64,000 bases of DNA from Hoeflea_A sp965204935 (GTDB taxonomy: Bacteria; Pseudomonadota; Alphaproteobacteria; Rhizobiales; Rhizobiaceae), in NCBI RefSeq assembly GCF_965204935.1, contig NZ_CBDBFO010000002.1. The stretch is one strand, 5' to 3'. A model generated the notes under the pieces. The model saw nothing but the letters and a program-made list of their open reading frames with translations. It ran no database searches and was not told the origin of the DNA. Shown one piece after another: positions 18,228 through 27,062 of this stretch. The position numbers and the translations under genes were made by a program. Each line of letters starts with the position of its first letter. Position 1 is the first letter of the stretch.

Positions 18228-18617
18228 TCAGAAATATCCGAGCACGAATCCGATGGGCAGCAGCGCCAGGACAGCTTCGAAAATGAAAGACAGCCAGTTG
18301 AAGCGCGTCCCGGCGCCGTCGAACAGGATCGAGACGAGCCGGCCGATCGCCGTAAAGGCCCAGGAAAGGCCGAGCGCCAGGTAAAGCAGCGGTTGCGCCA
18401 GCAAGATGCAGCTCAGGCCGCAGCCAAGATAAAAACCGGCCATGGTGCCGCGTCCCTCGGCAATCGCATCAGGATGCGCGTCAGACGTCCTGAGACGCAG
18501 CAGGCGAAACGACAGCCGTGGCATGAAGAACAGCAGCAATCCGAAGGCGATGGTCACGGCAGCCACCAGGAAGGCCAGCCACTCTCCGGTACTGCCCGGC
18601 CAGTAAAATGCGATCAT
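18228..18617 (-). CDS. Small membrane protein of unknown function
   Basis: Not assigned to a known family. The 129-aa hydrophobic protein has about four transmembrane stretches (WLAFLVAAVTIAFGLLLFF, the glycine-rich GFYLGCGLSCILLAQPLLYL, a short LSWAFTAIGRLVSIL, and FIFEAVLALLPIGFVLGYF). I chose the ATG at 18617, with GGGGAAG upstream; a GTG at 18623 is an alternative. It begins 13 bases downstream of the priA stop, so it is probably cotranscribed with priA. Confidence 0.7.
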   Translation of the reverse strand: MIAFYWPGSTGEWLAFLVAAVTIAFGLLLFFMPRLSFRLLRLRTSDAHPDAIAEGRGTMAGFYLGCGLSCILLAQPLLYLALGLSWAFTAIGRLVSILFDGAGTRFNWLSFIFEAVLALLPIGFVLGYF

Positions 18618-18630
18618 TCCCACTTCCCCA

Positions 18631-20829
18631 TCACATGAAACTTTGCGGATCGATATCGATCTGGACGCGAACCGATCCCCTTTGTTTCGGTCCGCTCTCG
18701 ATCATCTTGGAAACGAAGGACTGCAGGTCCGACTGGCGGCTGCCATGGACAAGCAGGCGGTAGCGATACCGGCCGCGTATCAGTGCCATCGGCGCTTCGG
18801 CCGGACCGAGGACCTGGATATCGCGGGCCGGTGGCGCGGCGCGGCGCAGTCGGCGGGCATGCGCCTCCGCCTCGGGCCGATCATTTGCCGAAACGACCAG
18901 CGCAGCCATGCGCCCGAACGGCGGCAGCATGGCGCGTTCGCGTTCATCGATCTCGCGCCCATAGAAAGCTTCGCGGTCGCCGGAAACGATTGCCTGGATG
19001 ACCGGATGCTGCGGCTGGTAGGTCTGCAGGAGACCGCGGCTGGCGCGCCCCGACCGGCCGGCACGTCCCGTCACCTGCGACAGCAGCTGAAAAGTGCGTT
19101 CGGCCGCGCGCGGATCGCCATTGGCAAGCCCCAGATCCGCGTCGACAATGCCGACCAGCGTCATCATCGGGAAATTGTGGCCCTTGGCGACGAGCTGTGT
19201 CCCGATGACGATATCGACCTCGCCCTTGGCGACCGCCTCCAGCTCAAGGCGCAGCCGGCGCACACCGCCCATCATGTCGGAGGAAAGCACAAGCGTGCGC
19301 GCCTCGGGAAAATGCCGGTCGATTTCCTCGGCGATGCGTTCGACTCCCGGGCCGCAGGCGACGAGGTGATCGAGCGCTCCGCATTCCGGGCAAGCCTCCG
19401 GAACCGGCTCCGTGTGGCCGCAATGGTGACACTGGAGCTGGCGGCGAAACCGGTGCTCGACCAGCCAGGCCGAGCAATCGGGACACTGGAACCGGTGGCC
19501 GCAGACCCGGCACAAGGTCAGCGGGGCATAGCCGCGGCGGTTGAGAAACAACAATGCCTGTTCACCCTGTTCGACCGTTTGGGCGACCGCCTCGATCAGG
19601 GGCGGTGACAGGAAGCTGCCGCGTTCTGGCGGCTCACGCCGCATGTCGATCAATTTGAGGTCCGGCAGGGCGGCCCCGCCGAAGCGCTCGGGCAGGTGAA
19701 CGCGCTGATACTTGCCCTGGTCCGCATTGACACGGCTTTCGATGGATGGCGTCGCCGAGGCGAGAATGACCGGGATCTTGCCGATATGGGCACGCACCAC
19801 CGCCATGTCGCGCGCATTGTAAAACACGCGGTCCTCCTGCTTGTAGGCCGGGTCGTGCTCTTCATCGACAATGATCAGGCCGAGATCGTCAAAAGGCAGG
19901 AACAGCGCCGAGCGGGCGCCGGCAACGACCCTGATTTCCCCTGTCGCGGCCTGCCGCCAGACACGCTCGCGCATGCGTGGTGCGATATCGGAGTGCCATT
20001 CCGCCGGCTTGCAGCCGAAGCGGCGCTCGAAACGGTCCAGAAATGCCGAGGTGAGCGCAATCTCCGGAAGCAGGATCAACACCTGCCGTCCCGCGCGGAT
20101 GGTCTCGGCGACAGCCTCGAAATAGACCTCCGTCTTGCCGGAACCGGTAACGCCGTCGATGAGGAAGACCGGCGCGCCCTTAGCCTGCGGAGCGATCAGC
20201 CGGTCGGCTGCCTGCCGCTGATCGGCGCTGAGCTCCGGCAGACGGAATTCCGGATCCGGATAGGGTACCACGGGCTGCGGCGGTATCTCGACCGTTTCGA
20301 AGACATCCTGCTTCATCAGCCCGTCAACAACGCTGACCGAAACACCGGCGGCCCGCGCCAGACCGGTCCTTGTCCAGTTGAAACCGTCTGCAGCGAGCGA
20401 AATCACCCGGTCGCGGGCTGCTGTCATACGTTCCGGTCGCCGTTCGGTCAGCCGCACGCCCACGGCCGGCGCTTCCGGCTCGAAAGCTGCCGGTGCGCGC
20501 AACGCCATGCGCGCCACCATTCCCGGCGGCGACAGCGTGTAGGCGGCGACCCAATCGAGGAACCGCCGCATGTCGGCGGAAATCGGCGGACAGTCAAAGG
20601 CAAGGCTGATGAGGCGCAGCTTTTGCGGATCGACATCATCGGTCTCGCCGTCCCAGACAATGCCCGCAACCTGGCGCGGACCAAGCGGCACCTGGACCAC
20701 TGATCCGGGCTGCACGGCCACGTCTTCCGGCACGGCATAGGAATAGGCCTGCATCGTCGGCAGCGGCAGCAGAACCGGCACGATTGCGACCGGCCGGTCA
20801 GTCAGCGGCAGGAGCGGCGAATCTTTCAT
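18631..20829 (-). CDS. priA: Primosomal protein N' (replication restart helicase PriA)
   Basis: A 3'-5' DNA helicase that reloads the replisome at stalled forks. The 732-aa protein has an N-terminal DNA-binding domain (YSYAVPEDVAVQPGSVVQVP), Walker A DGVTGSGKTEVYF, the DEEH box, two zinc-binding cysteine clusters (CRVCGHRFQCPDC and CHHCGHTEPVPEACPECG) and helicase motif segments GTQLVAKGHNFP and QVTGRAGR. The ATG at 20829 gives a normal N-terminus; an upstream start would add 27 residues without family support. It is divergent from the aldolase gene, 82 bases away. Confidence 0.96.
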   Translation of the reverse strand: MKDSPLLPLTDRPVAIVPVLLPLPTMQAYSYAVPEDVAVQPGSVVQVPLGPRQVAGIVWDGETDDVDPQKLRLISLAFDCPPISADMRRFLDWVAAYTLSPPGMVARMALRAPAAFEPEAPAVGVRLTERRPERMTAARDRVISLAADGFNWTRTGLARAAGVSVSVVDGLMKQDVFETVEIPPQPVVPYPDPEFRLPELSADQRQAADRLIAPQAKGAPVFLIDGVTGSGKTEVYFEAVAETIRAGRQVLILLPEIALTSAFLDRFERRFGCKPAEWHSDIAPRMRERVWRQAATGEIRVVAGARSALFLPFDDLGLIIVDEEHDPAYKQEDRVFYNARDMAVVRAHIGKIPVILASATPSIESRVNADQGKYQRVHLPERFGGAALPDLKLIDMRREPPERGSFLSPPLIEAVAQTVEQGEQALLFLNRRGYAPLTLCRVCGHRFQCPDCSAWLVEHRFRRQLQCHHCGHTEPVPEACPECGALDHLVACGPGVERIAEEIDRHFPEARTLVLSSDMMGGVRRLRLELEAVAKGEVDIVIGTQLVAKGHNFPMMTLVGIVDADLGLANGDPRAAERTFQLLSQVTGRAGRSGRASRGLLQTYQPQHPVIQAIVSGDREAFYGREIDERERAMLPPFGRMAALVVSANDRPEAEAHARRLRRAAPPARDIQVLGPAEAPMALIRGRYRYRLLVHGSRQSDLQSFVSKMIESGPKQRGSVRVQIDIDPQSFM

Positions 20830-20911
20830 CTTGAGGGTGACCTTGCCCCGCGATTGATCTAAAGAAAAGCCGCGACCGCCAATTAACCGCTCACGAGAGA
20901 CGAGACACACA

Positions 20912-21565
20912 ATGAAATTTTTTGTCGATACGGCAGATGTCAGCGAAATTCAGACACTGAACGCGCTGGGCCTGCTCGATGGCGTGACCACCAACCCGTC
21001 GCTTATCATGAAGGCCGGCCGGGACATCATGGAAGTGACGAAGGAAATCTGTTCGATTGTCGATGGACCGGTTTCGGCCGAGGTCACCGCGACCGACTTC
21101 GACGGCATGATGACCGAAGCGGCCGTGCTTTCGAAGATCGCCGACAATATCTGCATCAAGGTGCCGCTCACCTTTGACGGTCTCAAAGCCTGCAAGGCGC
21201 TGACTTCCTCCGGGCAGCAGGTCAATGTGACCCTTTGCTTTTCCGCCAACCAGGCGCTGCTGGCCGCCAAGGCCGGCGCGACCTTCATCTCGCCCTTTAT
21301 CGGCCGTCTCGACGACACGGCGATCGACGGCATGGAACTCATCGCCGAAATCCGCAAGATCTACGACAATTACGATTTCGAGACCGAGATTCTCGCCGCC
21401 TCGATCCGCACGGTGAACCATGTCAAGGAAGCCGCGCTGATCGGCGCCGATGTCGCCACCGTGCCGCCGGCGACGCTTCATGCGCTGGTCAAACATCCGT
21501 TGACCGACAAGGGCCTGGAGGCCTTCCTCGCCGACTGGGCCAAGACAGGCCAGTCGATCGGCTGA
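20912..21565 (+). CDS. Fructose-6-phosphate aldolase / small transaldolase
   Basis: A 217-aa member of the small transaldolase subfamily, which includes fructose-6-phosphate aldolase (FSA) and TalC/MipB; members interconvert sugar phosphates through a Schiff base on lysine. Visible are MKFFVDTADVSEI, DGVTTNPSLI, the lysine of NICIKVPLT, NVTLCFSANQA and FISPFIGRLDD. Rhizobial genomes often annotate it as probable transaldolase (tal). Sequence alone cannot settle transaldolase versus aldolase. Confidence 0.9.
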   Translation: MKFFVDTADVSEIQTLNALGLLDGVTTNPSLIMKAGRDIMEVTKEICSIVDGPVSAEVTATDFDGMMTEAAVLSKIADNICIKVPLTFDGLKACKALTSSGQQVNVTLCFSANQALLAAKAGATFISPFIGRLDDTAIDGMELIAEIRKIYDNYDFETEILAASIRTVNHVKEAALIGADVATVPPATLHALVKHPLTDKGLEAFLADWAKTGQSIG

Positions 21566-21606
21566 TGGTAGAAGGCAGCGCCTGCAAGGCGTGTGTTCGG
21601 CAATTG

Positions 21607-21632
21607 AAGGCGACCTGAACGGTCGCCTTTTT
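21607..21632 (+). terminator. Intrinsic terminator after the aldolase gene
   Basis: A perfect 9-bp stem (AAGGCGACC/GGTCGCCTT) with a 5-base loop is followed by a T-rich tract. It is a clear intrinsic terminator on the plus strand, and it also separates the aldolase from the convergent ABC permease gene. Confidence 0.9.
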
Positions 21633-21686
21633 CTGTTCGCGCTCGGCCCGTTGCTCGGCGCATGCTCTGGCGGGGATGCAACCCGT

Positions 21687-22577
21687 TCACCGCATGCGCG
21701 CCACCCTCTTTGCGATCAGGGGCGCCGCCAGTGTGCAAAGCACGAAGATGCCGGTCAAAAGCCTCAGATCAGAGGGCTCCATGCCGAGCGCCAGGGCAAC
21801 AGCCACCACCTGGAAGTAGACCAACGCGCCGACAACCGGCGCCGCGATCTGCCGTACCAGGTTCTTTGTGCCGACCAGCGCCTCGCCCAGGATTGTCGCG
21901 GCGAGCCCGATAATGAGAACACCCGCCCCCATGGTAACGTCCGCATAGCTTTGAAACTGAGCCATGATGGCGCCGCCAAAGGCGCTGAGCGCTCCGGCAA
22001 GACCCAGCCCACCGACAATATACCAGTTCGTCGGCAACCCCTGCGCCCGCGACATCATCTGGTTGGCCCCCACCGACCGCAGGGCGACACCGATCTCCGT
22101 ATGCAGGAACCAGAAGAGAAGGCCGCACACGCCAAAAATGATCACCATTAAAAGTGCGAATTGCGAAAGCGGCGCGCCGCCATCGGCATTCAGCAGATCG
22201 GTGAAGATCGTATCGTAGTTGAAGATGGCCGTGTTGGGTTTTCCCATGATCCTGATGTTGATGCTGAAAAGCATCGTCAGCACGATGATGCCGGCAAGCA
22301 GCGACGGAATCTTCAAGAGCAGATGGATAAGCGCAGTCGCGCCGCCCGCGAGCACGCCGGCACCGATGGCAACGAGCAGACCCGCTACCGGGTTGAATCC
22401 TGCTGCCAGCAGCGTTGCCAGCACAGCCCCGCCGAGGGGAAACGTGCCTTCCGAAGTCAGATCGGGCAACGAAAGCACGCGGAACGGGATCATCACGCCG
22501 AGCGCGACAAACGCATAGACCGCGCCCTGGGCAAGACTGACCGGAAGCAGGTTGAGATAGGTCGACAGAACCTCCAT
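21687..22577 (-). CDS. ABC transporter permease (TrpY-like)
   Basis: A 296-aa integral membrane permease with about eight to nine hydrophobic helices. It belongs to the branched-chain/ribose-type permease superfamily and resembles the permease of TrpXYZ-type uptake systems (LPDLTSEGTFPLGGA, GVALRSVGANQMMSRAQG). Its partners are the ATPase 5 bases upstream and the substrate-binding protein before that. Substrate unknown; the tryptophan assignment comes only from distant homologues. Confidence 0.87.
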   Translation of the reverse strand: MEVLSTYLNLLPVSLAQGAVYAFVALGVMIPFRVLSLPDLTSEGTFPLGGAVLATLLAAGFNPVAGLLVAIGAGVLAGGATALIHLLLKIPSLLAGIIVLTMLFSINIRIMGKPNTAIFNYDTIFTDLLNADGGAPLSQFALLMVIIFGVCGLLFWFLHTEIGVALRSVGANQMMSRAQGLPTNWYIVGGLGLAGALSAFGGAIMAQFQSYADVTMGAGVLIIGLAATILGEALVGTKNLVRQIAAPVVGALVYFQVVAVALALGMEPSDLRLLTGIFVLCTLAAPLIAKRVARMR

Positions 22578-22582
22578 GCGAA

Positions 22583-23386
22583 CTAGCTCAACACCATGCG
22601 GTCGCTGACGACGTCGTGGAAGCGGTCGACCAGGCTGCTTGCGGTCAGTTTCGACTTTTCCTCCGCCGAGGCATCCAGGATAACCTGGCCTTCATGGATC
22701 ATCAGCAGCCGGTTTCCGTACTCGATTGCGTGGCCCATATTGTGGGTCACCATAAGCGTCGTCGTGGCGTTCTCCTGAACCACCTCGGTGGTCGCCCGCA
22801 TGACTAGAGCCGCCGCCCGCGGGTCGAGCGCCGCCGTATGCTCGTCCAGCAACAGCAGTTGCGGCTGTTTGAGCGTTGCCATGACAAGCGTCAGCGATTG
22901 CCTTTGCCCGCCGGACAACAGGTCGACGCGGTCGGAGAGCCTGTTTTCGAGCCCGAGGCCGAGCATTCCCAGCTTTTGGCGAAAAACCTCCCGTTCGCTT
23001 CGCCGAATTCCGAAACGAAGGCTCCTGCGCTGCCCGCGGCGCGCCGCGATCGACAGGTTCTCCTCGATGGTCAGCGCCGCCGCTGTGCCCACCATGGGGT
23101 CCTGGAACACCCTTGACATGAGTCTCGCCCGCCTGTGGACGGGCCAGTTCTGGATCTCCTTGCCATTGGCGACAATGCGGCCGGAATCGACCGGTACTTC
23201 GCCGGCAAGCGCATTGAGCAGGGTGCTTTTGCCGGCACCATTGCTGCCGATCACCACGGCGAATTCACCCGGCTCCAGATCGAAGCTGATGCCCCTTAGT
23301 GCCTTCTTTTCCTGCACGGTGCCCGGGTGGAACGTCCGCCTGATATCGTCCACCCGGATTGCGGGATGTGTCCGGTGTTCCGCCAC
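22583..23386 (-). CDS. ABC transporter ATP-binding protein
   Basis: A 267-aa cytoplasmic ATPase of the TrpXYZ-like importer. Walker A is GSNGAGKSTLLN, the signature motif LSGGQRQSLTL, Walker B LLLLDEHTAALDP, and the H-loop histidine follows in VTHNMGHA. It lies 12 bases after the substrate-binding protein gene and 5 before the permease gene. Confidence 0.92.
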   Translation of the reverse strand: MAEHRTHPAIRVDDIRRTFHPGTVQEKKALRGISFDLEPGEFAVVIGSNGAGKSTLLNALAGEVPVDSGRIVANGKEIQNWPVHRRARLMSRVFQDPMVGTAAALTIEENLSIAARRGQRRSLRFGIRRSEREVFRQKLGMLGLGLENRLSDRVDLLSGGQRQSLTLVMATLKQPQLLLLDEHTAALDPRAAALVMRATTEVVQENATTTLMVTHNMGHAIEYGNRLLMIHEGQVILDASAEEKSKLTASSLVDRFHDVVSDRMVLS

Positions 23387-23398
23387 TAGCTGACCGGT

Positions 23399-24379
23399 CT
23401 ATTTGACGCAATTGCAATCGCTGAGCGCGTCCGGCAGGTTCATGCCCATCGCATCCATGCGCTTGGCGCTGATCAATGCACTGTGGTCCTCGGACTTCGG
23501 GCGGAATACTGAAAGATCCGAAGGCTTGGCCCCGTCCAGGATTTGTGCGGCCCGCAAACCGGCCTGACGGCCGACGTCGAACCAGGACACCGACATGGAA
23601 GCCAGCACAAGCCCGTCGGCAACACCGGCGGGCGACGCATTGATCACCGGGATTTCCGCGCGATTGGCTGCTGCAGCCACCGCAGGCATGGCCGGCTGCA
23701 GCATGCTCGACGGGATCAGGTAGATGAAGTCCGCACCCTTCAATGCGGCAATACGCACCGGGATATCGTTTGGCGTATCGACGCTGACCGCGTTGAGCTC
23801 GATGCCCATCGCTTCGGCTGCTTCCTCGGCGTAGCGCACATTGACCACGTCATTGGCGTCACCCGGATTGTACAAAAGGCCAACGGTCTCGACATCGCCC
23901 AGCAGCTTCTTGCCGAACTCCAGCACCGTTTGCATCGACTGCAGGTTGGATGCCCCGACGAACCGGTCGCTGCCCTTGTCCCACGACGTCACCAGTCCCG
24001 CGTCCACCGGATCGGTCACCGGCGCAAAGACGATGGGAATATCCTTGTTGCGGACGACCCGCTTGGATGCCTGTGTGATGGGGGTCGTGACCGTCAGGAT
24101 CAGGTCCGGATCGGTTGCCTCCAGCGCAGTGATCATCTGCGCCACGACGGCGGGATCGAAATTCGCATCCTTGTACTCGAACGCGACCTTGTCGCCTTCC
24201 GCGAAACCGCCTTCCTCAAGTCCCTTCTTGAAGCCGGATACGACGGCATTGAGTGCCACATGCGGCCCGAGATTTGCGATGGCGACCTTCTTTTCGGCCG
24301 CTGATGCGGGAATGGCGGAAACCATACCGGCCAGCACGATTGAAAGCGCGACGGTCGTCGATCTGATCAGATTGTTCAT
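23399..24379 (-). CDS. ABC transporter substrate-binding protein (PF04392 type)
   Basis: A 326-aa exported protein with a signal peptide (hydrophobic core followed by PASAAEKK) and the periplasmic-binding fold of the ABC_sub_bind (TrpX) family: VAIANLGPHVALNAVVSGFKKG, PVTDPVDAGLV, and CNCVK at the extreme C-terminus. GGAGG precedes the ATG at 24379 by about 8 bases. It is second in the operon, after the dehydrogenase-like gene and before the ATPase. Confidence 0.88.
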   Translation of the reverse strand: MNNLIRSTTVALSIVLAGMVSAIPASAAEKKVAIANLGPHVALNAVVSGFKKGLEEGGFAEGDKVAFEYKDANFDPAVVAQMITALEATDPDLILTVTTPITQASKRVVRNKDIPIVFAPVTDPVDAGLVTSWDKGSDRFVGASNLQSMQTVLEFGKKLLGDVETVGLLYNPGDANDVVNVRYAEEAAEAMGIELNAVSVDTPNDIPVRIAALKGADFIYLIPSSMLQPAMPAVAAAANRAEIPVINASPAGVADGLVLASMSVSWFDVGRQAGLRAAQILDGAKPSDLSVFRPKSEDHSALISAKRMDAMGMNLPDALSDCNCVK

Positions 24380-24435
24380 TCAGATATCCTCCTTTTGAGG
24401 TTCAGTTCCCCTTGGCCGTGGTATCAGCCGGTTGA

Positions 24436-25227
24436 TTACACATAAGTCAGGGGCTGCGCCCTGAGACCCGCAGCGCGCTGCAATGAGTACCAGGCCGAAT
24501 CCACCATTTCCGTCCCGGACACGCCAACCGCCGGCTGGCGTTTTTCGGTGCGAATATAGCCGCCATCGGCATCCCAGGCTTCCAGTTCGGCAATTGCGCA
24601 GTCCAGCCCCGGATCGGCAACCAGCACGCCCTGGCATGCATCAAGTCCGGTCGAAAGCAGGGCGCAGGTCACCATCGTGTTGACGTTGCGCGGGAATTGT
24701 CTCGCGATTTCGCGCACCGGCCCGTCGGCCAGCGTCACAGGATCACCGCTGGTTTCATCCCATGGCTGCGTGTCTTCGAAATCAATATTGCGCGGATTTT
24801 TGCGGAAGGTGATTTTGACATGCTTCCACGGGGTTTGCCGTTTTGCCAGCTCGTTACCGCCGATCAGCGCGCCTGACGGCAAAATCAAACGTGTTCCCTT
24901 GTCAGCCGCCATGGCGGTCAGGCGCTCGCGCAACCCGTCATCCAGGAGGGCCGTCGTCGAAAGCGGCATGTAATCGCAGTGGGAAAGAAACGCCGTTCCG
25001 TGCTCCGCCGTGACAACCGGGTGCGAAGCTTCAACGATCAGGTCGGGGTCGCAAGTGTAAAACGCGGCGAGATCGCTCAGGTGCAAGGACGGGTCAAATG
25101 CAGAGAGCCGGTCGGCGGTGCGGTTATGGACGAATGCCAGTTCCAACGCTCCATCGGAGGCGATGACGCGGTTGGCCAGGGTGGAGCCGATAAATCCGCA
25201 TCCGATGATTCCAACCCTAGCAGCCAT
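24436..25227 (-). CDS. L-aspartate dehydrogenase family protein, probably missing the catalytic His
   Basis: A 263-aa NAD(P)-binding protein of the aspartate dehydrogenase family (NadX-like; N-terminal Rossmann motif GIIGCGFIGS, C-terminal domain with SGALIGGNELA, FPRNVNTMVTCALLS and VADPGLDCA). Known members deaminate or aminate aspartate/oxaloacetate. Where those have a histidine after the DP motif (as in DPxxxxNxHxI), this protein reads DPGLDCAIAEL, apparently Ala in place of His, so its reaction may differ. It is the first gene of the ABC transporter operon and divergent from the MarR gene. The function is inferred from family and neighbours only. Confidence 0.75.
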   Translation of the reverse strand: MAARVGIIGCGFIGSTLANRVIASDGALELAFVHNRTADRLSAFDPSLHLSDLAAFYTCDPDLIVEASHPVVTAEHGTAFLSHCDYMPLSTTALLDDGLRERLTAMAADKGTRLILPSGALIGGNELAKRQTPWKHVKITFRKNPRNIDFEDTQPWDETSGDPVTLADGPVREIARQFPRNVNTMVTCALLSTGLDACQGVLVADPGLDCAIAELEAWDADGGYIRTEKRQPAVGVSGTEMVDSAWYSLQRAAGLRAQPLTYV

Positions 25228-25262
25228 CCGGAATTCTCCAGCGCCAAATTTCGCTCGGCAGC

Positions 25263-25304
25263 AAATTAGTCATTATACGTACTAATTTGACAGTTTGCTG
25301 TCAA
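25263..25304 (-). promoter_or_regulatory. Predicted operator/promoter of the dehydrogenase-ABC operon and marR
   Basis: Two inverted repeats lie between the divergent genes. AAATTAGT (25263-25270) and ACTAATTT (25281-25288) are perfect arms with a 10-base gap, and TTGACAG (25287-25293) and CTGTCAA (25298-25304) are perfect arms with a 4-base gap. On the minus strand a TATAAT box (25272-25277) lies inside the first repeat, about 45 bases from the dehydrogenase start, and TTGACA lies at 25299-25304. This is the layout of a MarR-type autoregulatory site. Confidence 0.55.
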
Positions 25305-25379
25305 TCGCCTATCCCGGCAGTCGTCGGACTGAATGCGCGGCCCTGTCGTGCTAAAAGACAGGACCCGGAGCACTCCTCG

Positions 25380-25871
25380 ATGGATCGACACGTGGCAAGC
25401 GAAGACAAAAGACCCAACCCGGCCGAGCCGGTCATTTTCGGCGACACGGCTGAATTCACCGATATGCGGTTCATGGTGTCGCACCTTCTGCGACGGGCCC
25501 ATTTTTTTGCCGAGGCCCGTTTCGCCAAAACCATGAGCCATGACGGACTGACTTCGCGTCAACTGGCACTTATGGTCGCGGTCGACCAGAATCCGGGTGC
25601 CTCGCAGAATGCGATAGGCGACATCATCGCGCTGGATCGAAATTCCGTAAGCGAGCTCGTTGTCAGGATGATCAAGAAACAGCTTCTCAGGCGTGAGACC
25701 TCTCCACGCGACAAACGCTCCTTCGTCCTGAGGCTGACCGAACAGGGCCGTGAGATCGTCGCCGAGGCGGCGTTGAAAAATCCCGGCTACCAGGCGGACC
25801 TGACGGCCAGTCTGTCCGATGCGGAAACGAAACAGCTCATCGAATATCTGCGCCGCATCGTGTCGCTATAG
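25380..25871 (+). CDS. MarR family transcriptional regulator
   Basis: A 163-aa winged-helix repressor. The helix-turn-helix region includes LTSRQLALMVAVDQNPGAS and LDRNSVSELVVRMIKK, and the wing is RRETSPRDKRSFVLRLTEQGRE. I chose the ATG at 25380, with GGAG about 9 bases upstream; the longer frame from 25287 would cover the operator. It is divergent from the dehydrogenase-ABC operon, so it probably regulates that operon and itself. The ligand is unknown; a substrate or product of the transporter system is a natural guess. Confidence 0.87.
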   Translation: MDRHVASEDKRPNPAEPVIFGDTAEFTDMRFMVSHLLRRAHFFAEARFAKTMSHDGLTSRQLALMVAVDQNPGASQNAIGDIIALDRNSVSELVVRMIKKQLLRRETSPRDKRSFVLRLTEQGREIVAEAALKNPGYQADLTASLSDAETKQLIEYLRRIVSL

Positions 25872-25902
25872 AAATCCGAAAAGGCGCTTCACCCACCGGT
25901 CG

Positions 25903-26880
25903 TCACGCCTTGGCAAGCAGCTGCTCGCTGACCTCCCAGAGGCGCTCGGCCGATTCATCGTCGCAGGCATGGGCGTCAACGCCCATATAGCGGGCAAAGG
26001 GGCTGTCCGGGTCCGTCACCGCCGCAATATCGCAGTCCTCGCAATAGACCCCCGGTTTTCCCGCAAGTTTTTCCGAGGTCGCGGCCCACAGCGAGGTCGA
26101 GGCGCCCTGTTCGGGTGTCTTGAAGCCCTGCTTGGCAAGTTCCGAGGGCTCGCCATCCTCGCCCAGCCAGCCAAGGGCGATCATTTCCTCCTGCGGCAGG
26201 TGCCGCTGCAGGGGCGTGAAGATGCCGCCGGGGTGAACGGAAAACGCCAAGCCTCCACTCTTCTTCAGGCGCCGCGACAATCCGTTGGCAAAAAGCGCGT
26301 TTGCGGTCTTGGCCTGCCCATAGGCCTGCCATTTGTCATAGTCGGTCGTTTCGTACTGAATGTCGTCCCAGCGGATATCGCTGATCTTGTGGGCAGTCGA
26401 CGAGAGCGAAACGACGCGGGCGTCCTCGGTGCTTTCAAGCAGCGGCAAGAGCGCCGTCGTCAGGGCAAAATGACCCATATGGTTGATCCCGAACTGGGAC
26501 TCCCAGCCGGGACCGACGCGGGCCTCGGGACAGGCCATGATACCGGCATTGTTGATGAGGATGTGCAGGCGCGGGCTGGTTTCCCGGACCGTATCCGCGA
26601 ATTTGCGGATGGAGGAAAGGTCGGCGAGATCCAGCGGAATGGTTCTGACATCGCCCTGCAGGTCGGCAAGGGCTTCCTTCGCCTTGTCCGGCGATCGGAC
26701 CGGCACGACGACCGAGGCACCGTTGCGCGCAAGACAACGCGCGGTTTCCAGCCCGATACCGCTGTACCCGCCGGTCACGATGGCCATTTTTCCGGTCAGG
26801 TTGACGCCGGACATTACGTCCGAACCCGAGGATTTTGCATGAAAGCCTGAGTTTGTGGGTACTTGATCAGTCGTTGCCAT
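25903..26880 (-). CDS. Short-chain dehydrogenase/reductase (SDR) family protein
   Basis: A 325-aa classical-type SDR. The cofactor motif TGGYSGIG lies near residue 37, NNAGIM near 110, and the catalytic YGQAK near 185. The N-terminal 25 residues are a hydrophilic extension before the core. SDRs of this size resemble the WW-oxidoreductase/retinol-dehydrogenase-like group, which is common in bacteria with unknown substrates. It faces the MarR gene tail to tail. Confidence 0.88.
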   Translation of the reverse strand: MATTDQVPTNSGFHAKSSGSDVMSGVNLTGKMAIVTGGYSGIGLETARCLARNGASVVVPVRSPDKAKEALADLQGDVRTIPLDLADLSSIRKFADTVRETSPRLHILINNAGIMACPEARVGPGWESQFGINHMGHFALTTALLPLLESTEDARVVSLSSTAHKISDIRWDDIQYETTDYDKWQAYGQAKTANALFANGLSRRLKKSGGLAFSVHPGGIFTPLQRHLPQEEMIALGWLGEDGEPSELAKQGFKTPEQGASTSLWAATSEKLAGKPGVYCEDCDIAAVTDPDSPFARYMGVDAHACDDESAERLWEVSEQLLAKA

Positions 26881-27062
26881 TCATCTGCTCCCGGTCGCTG
26901 TTTTTGATGTGAACGCCCAAAAGTCAAGCTTCGGCCCGACACGCGGTACGGTCAACCGTGTCGGGCCGGTATTGCTGAAATTATCAGGCATCAACCCACT
27001 GCAACGAGCCGGCCCGTGCGCGTCATTGACAACGTTCGGATCGCTGGACGGCTGTTACGTCT

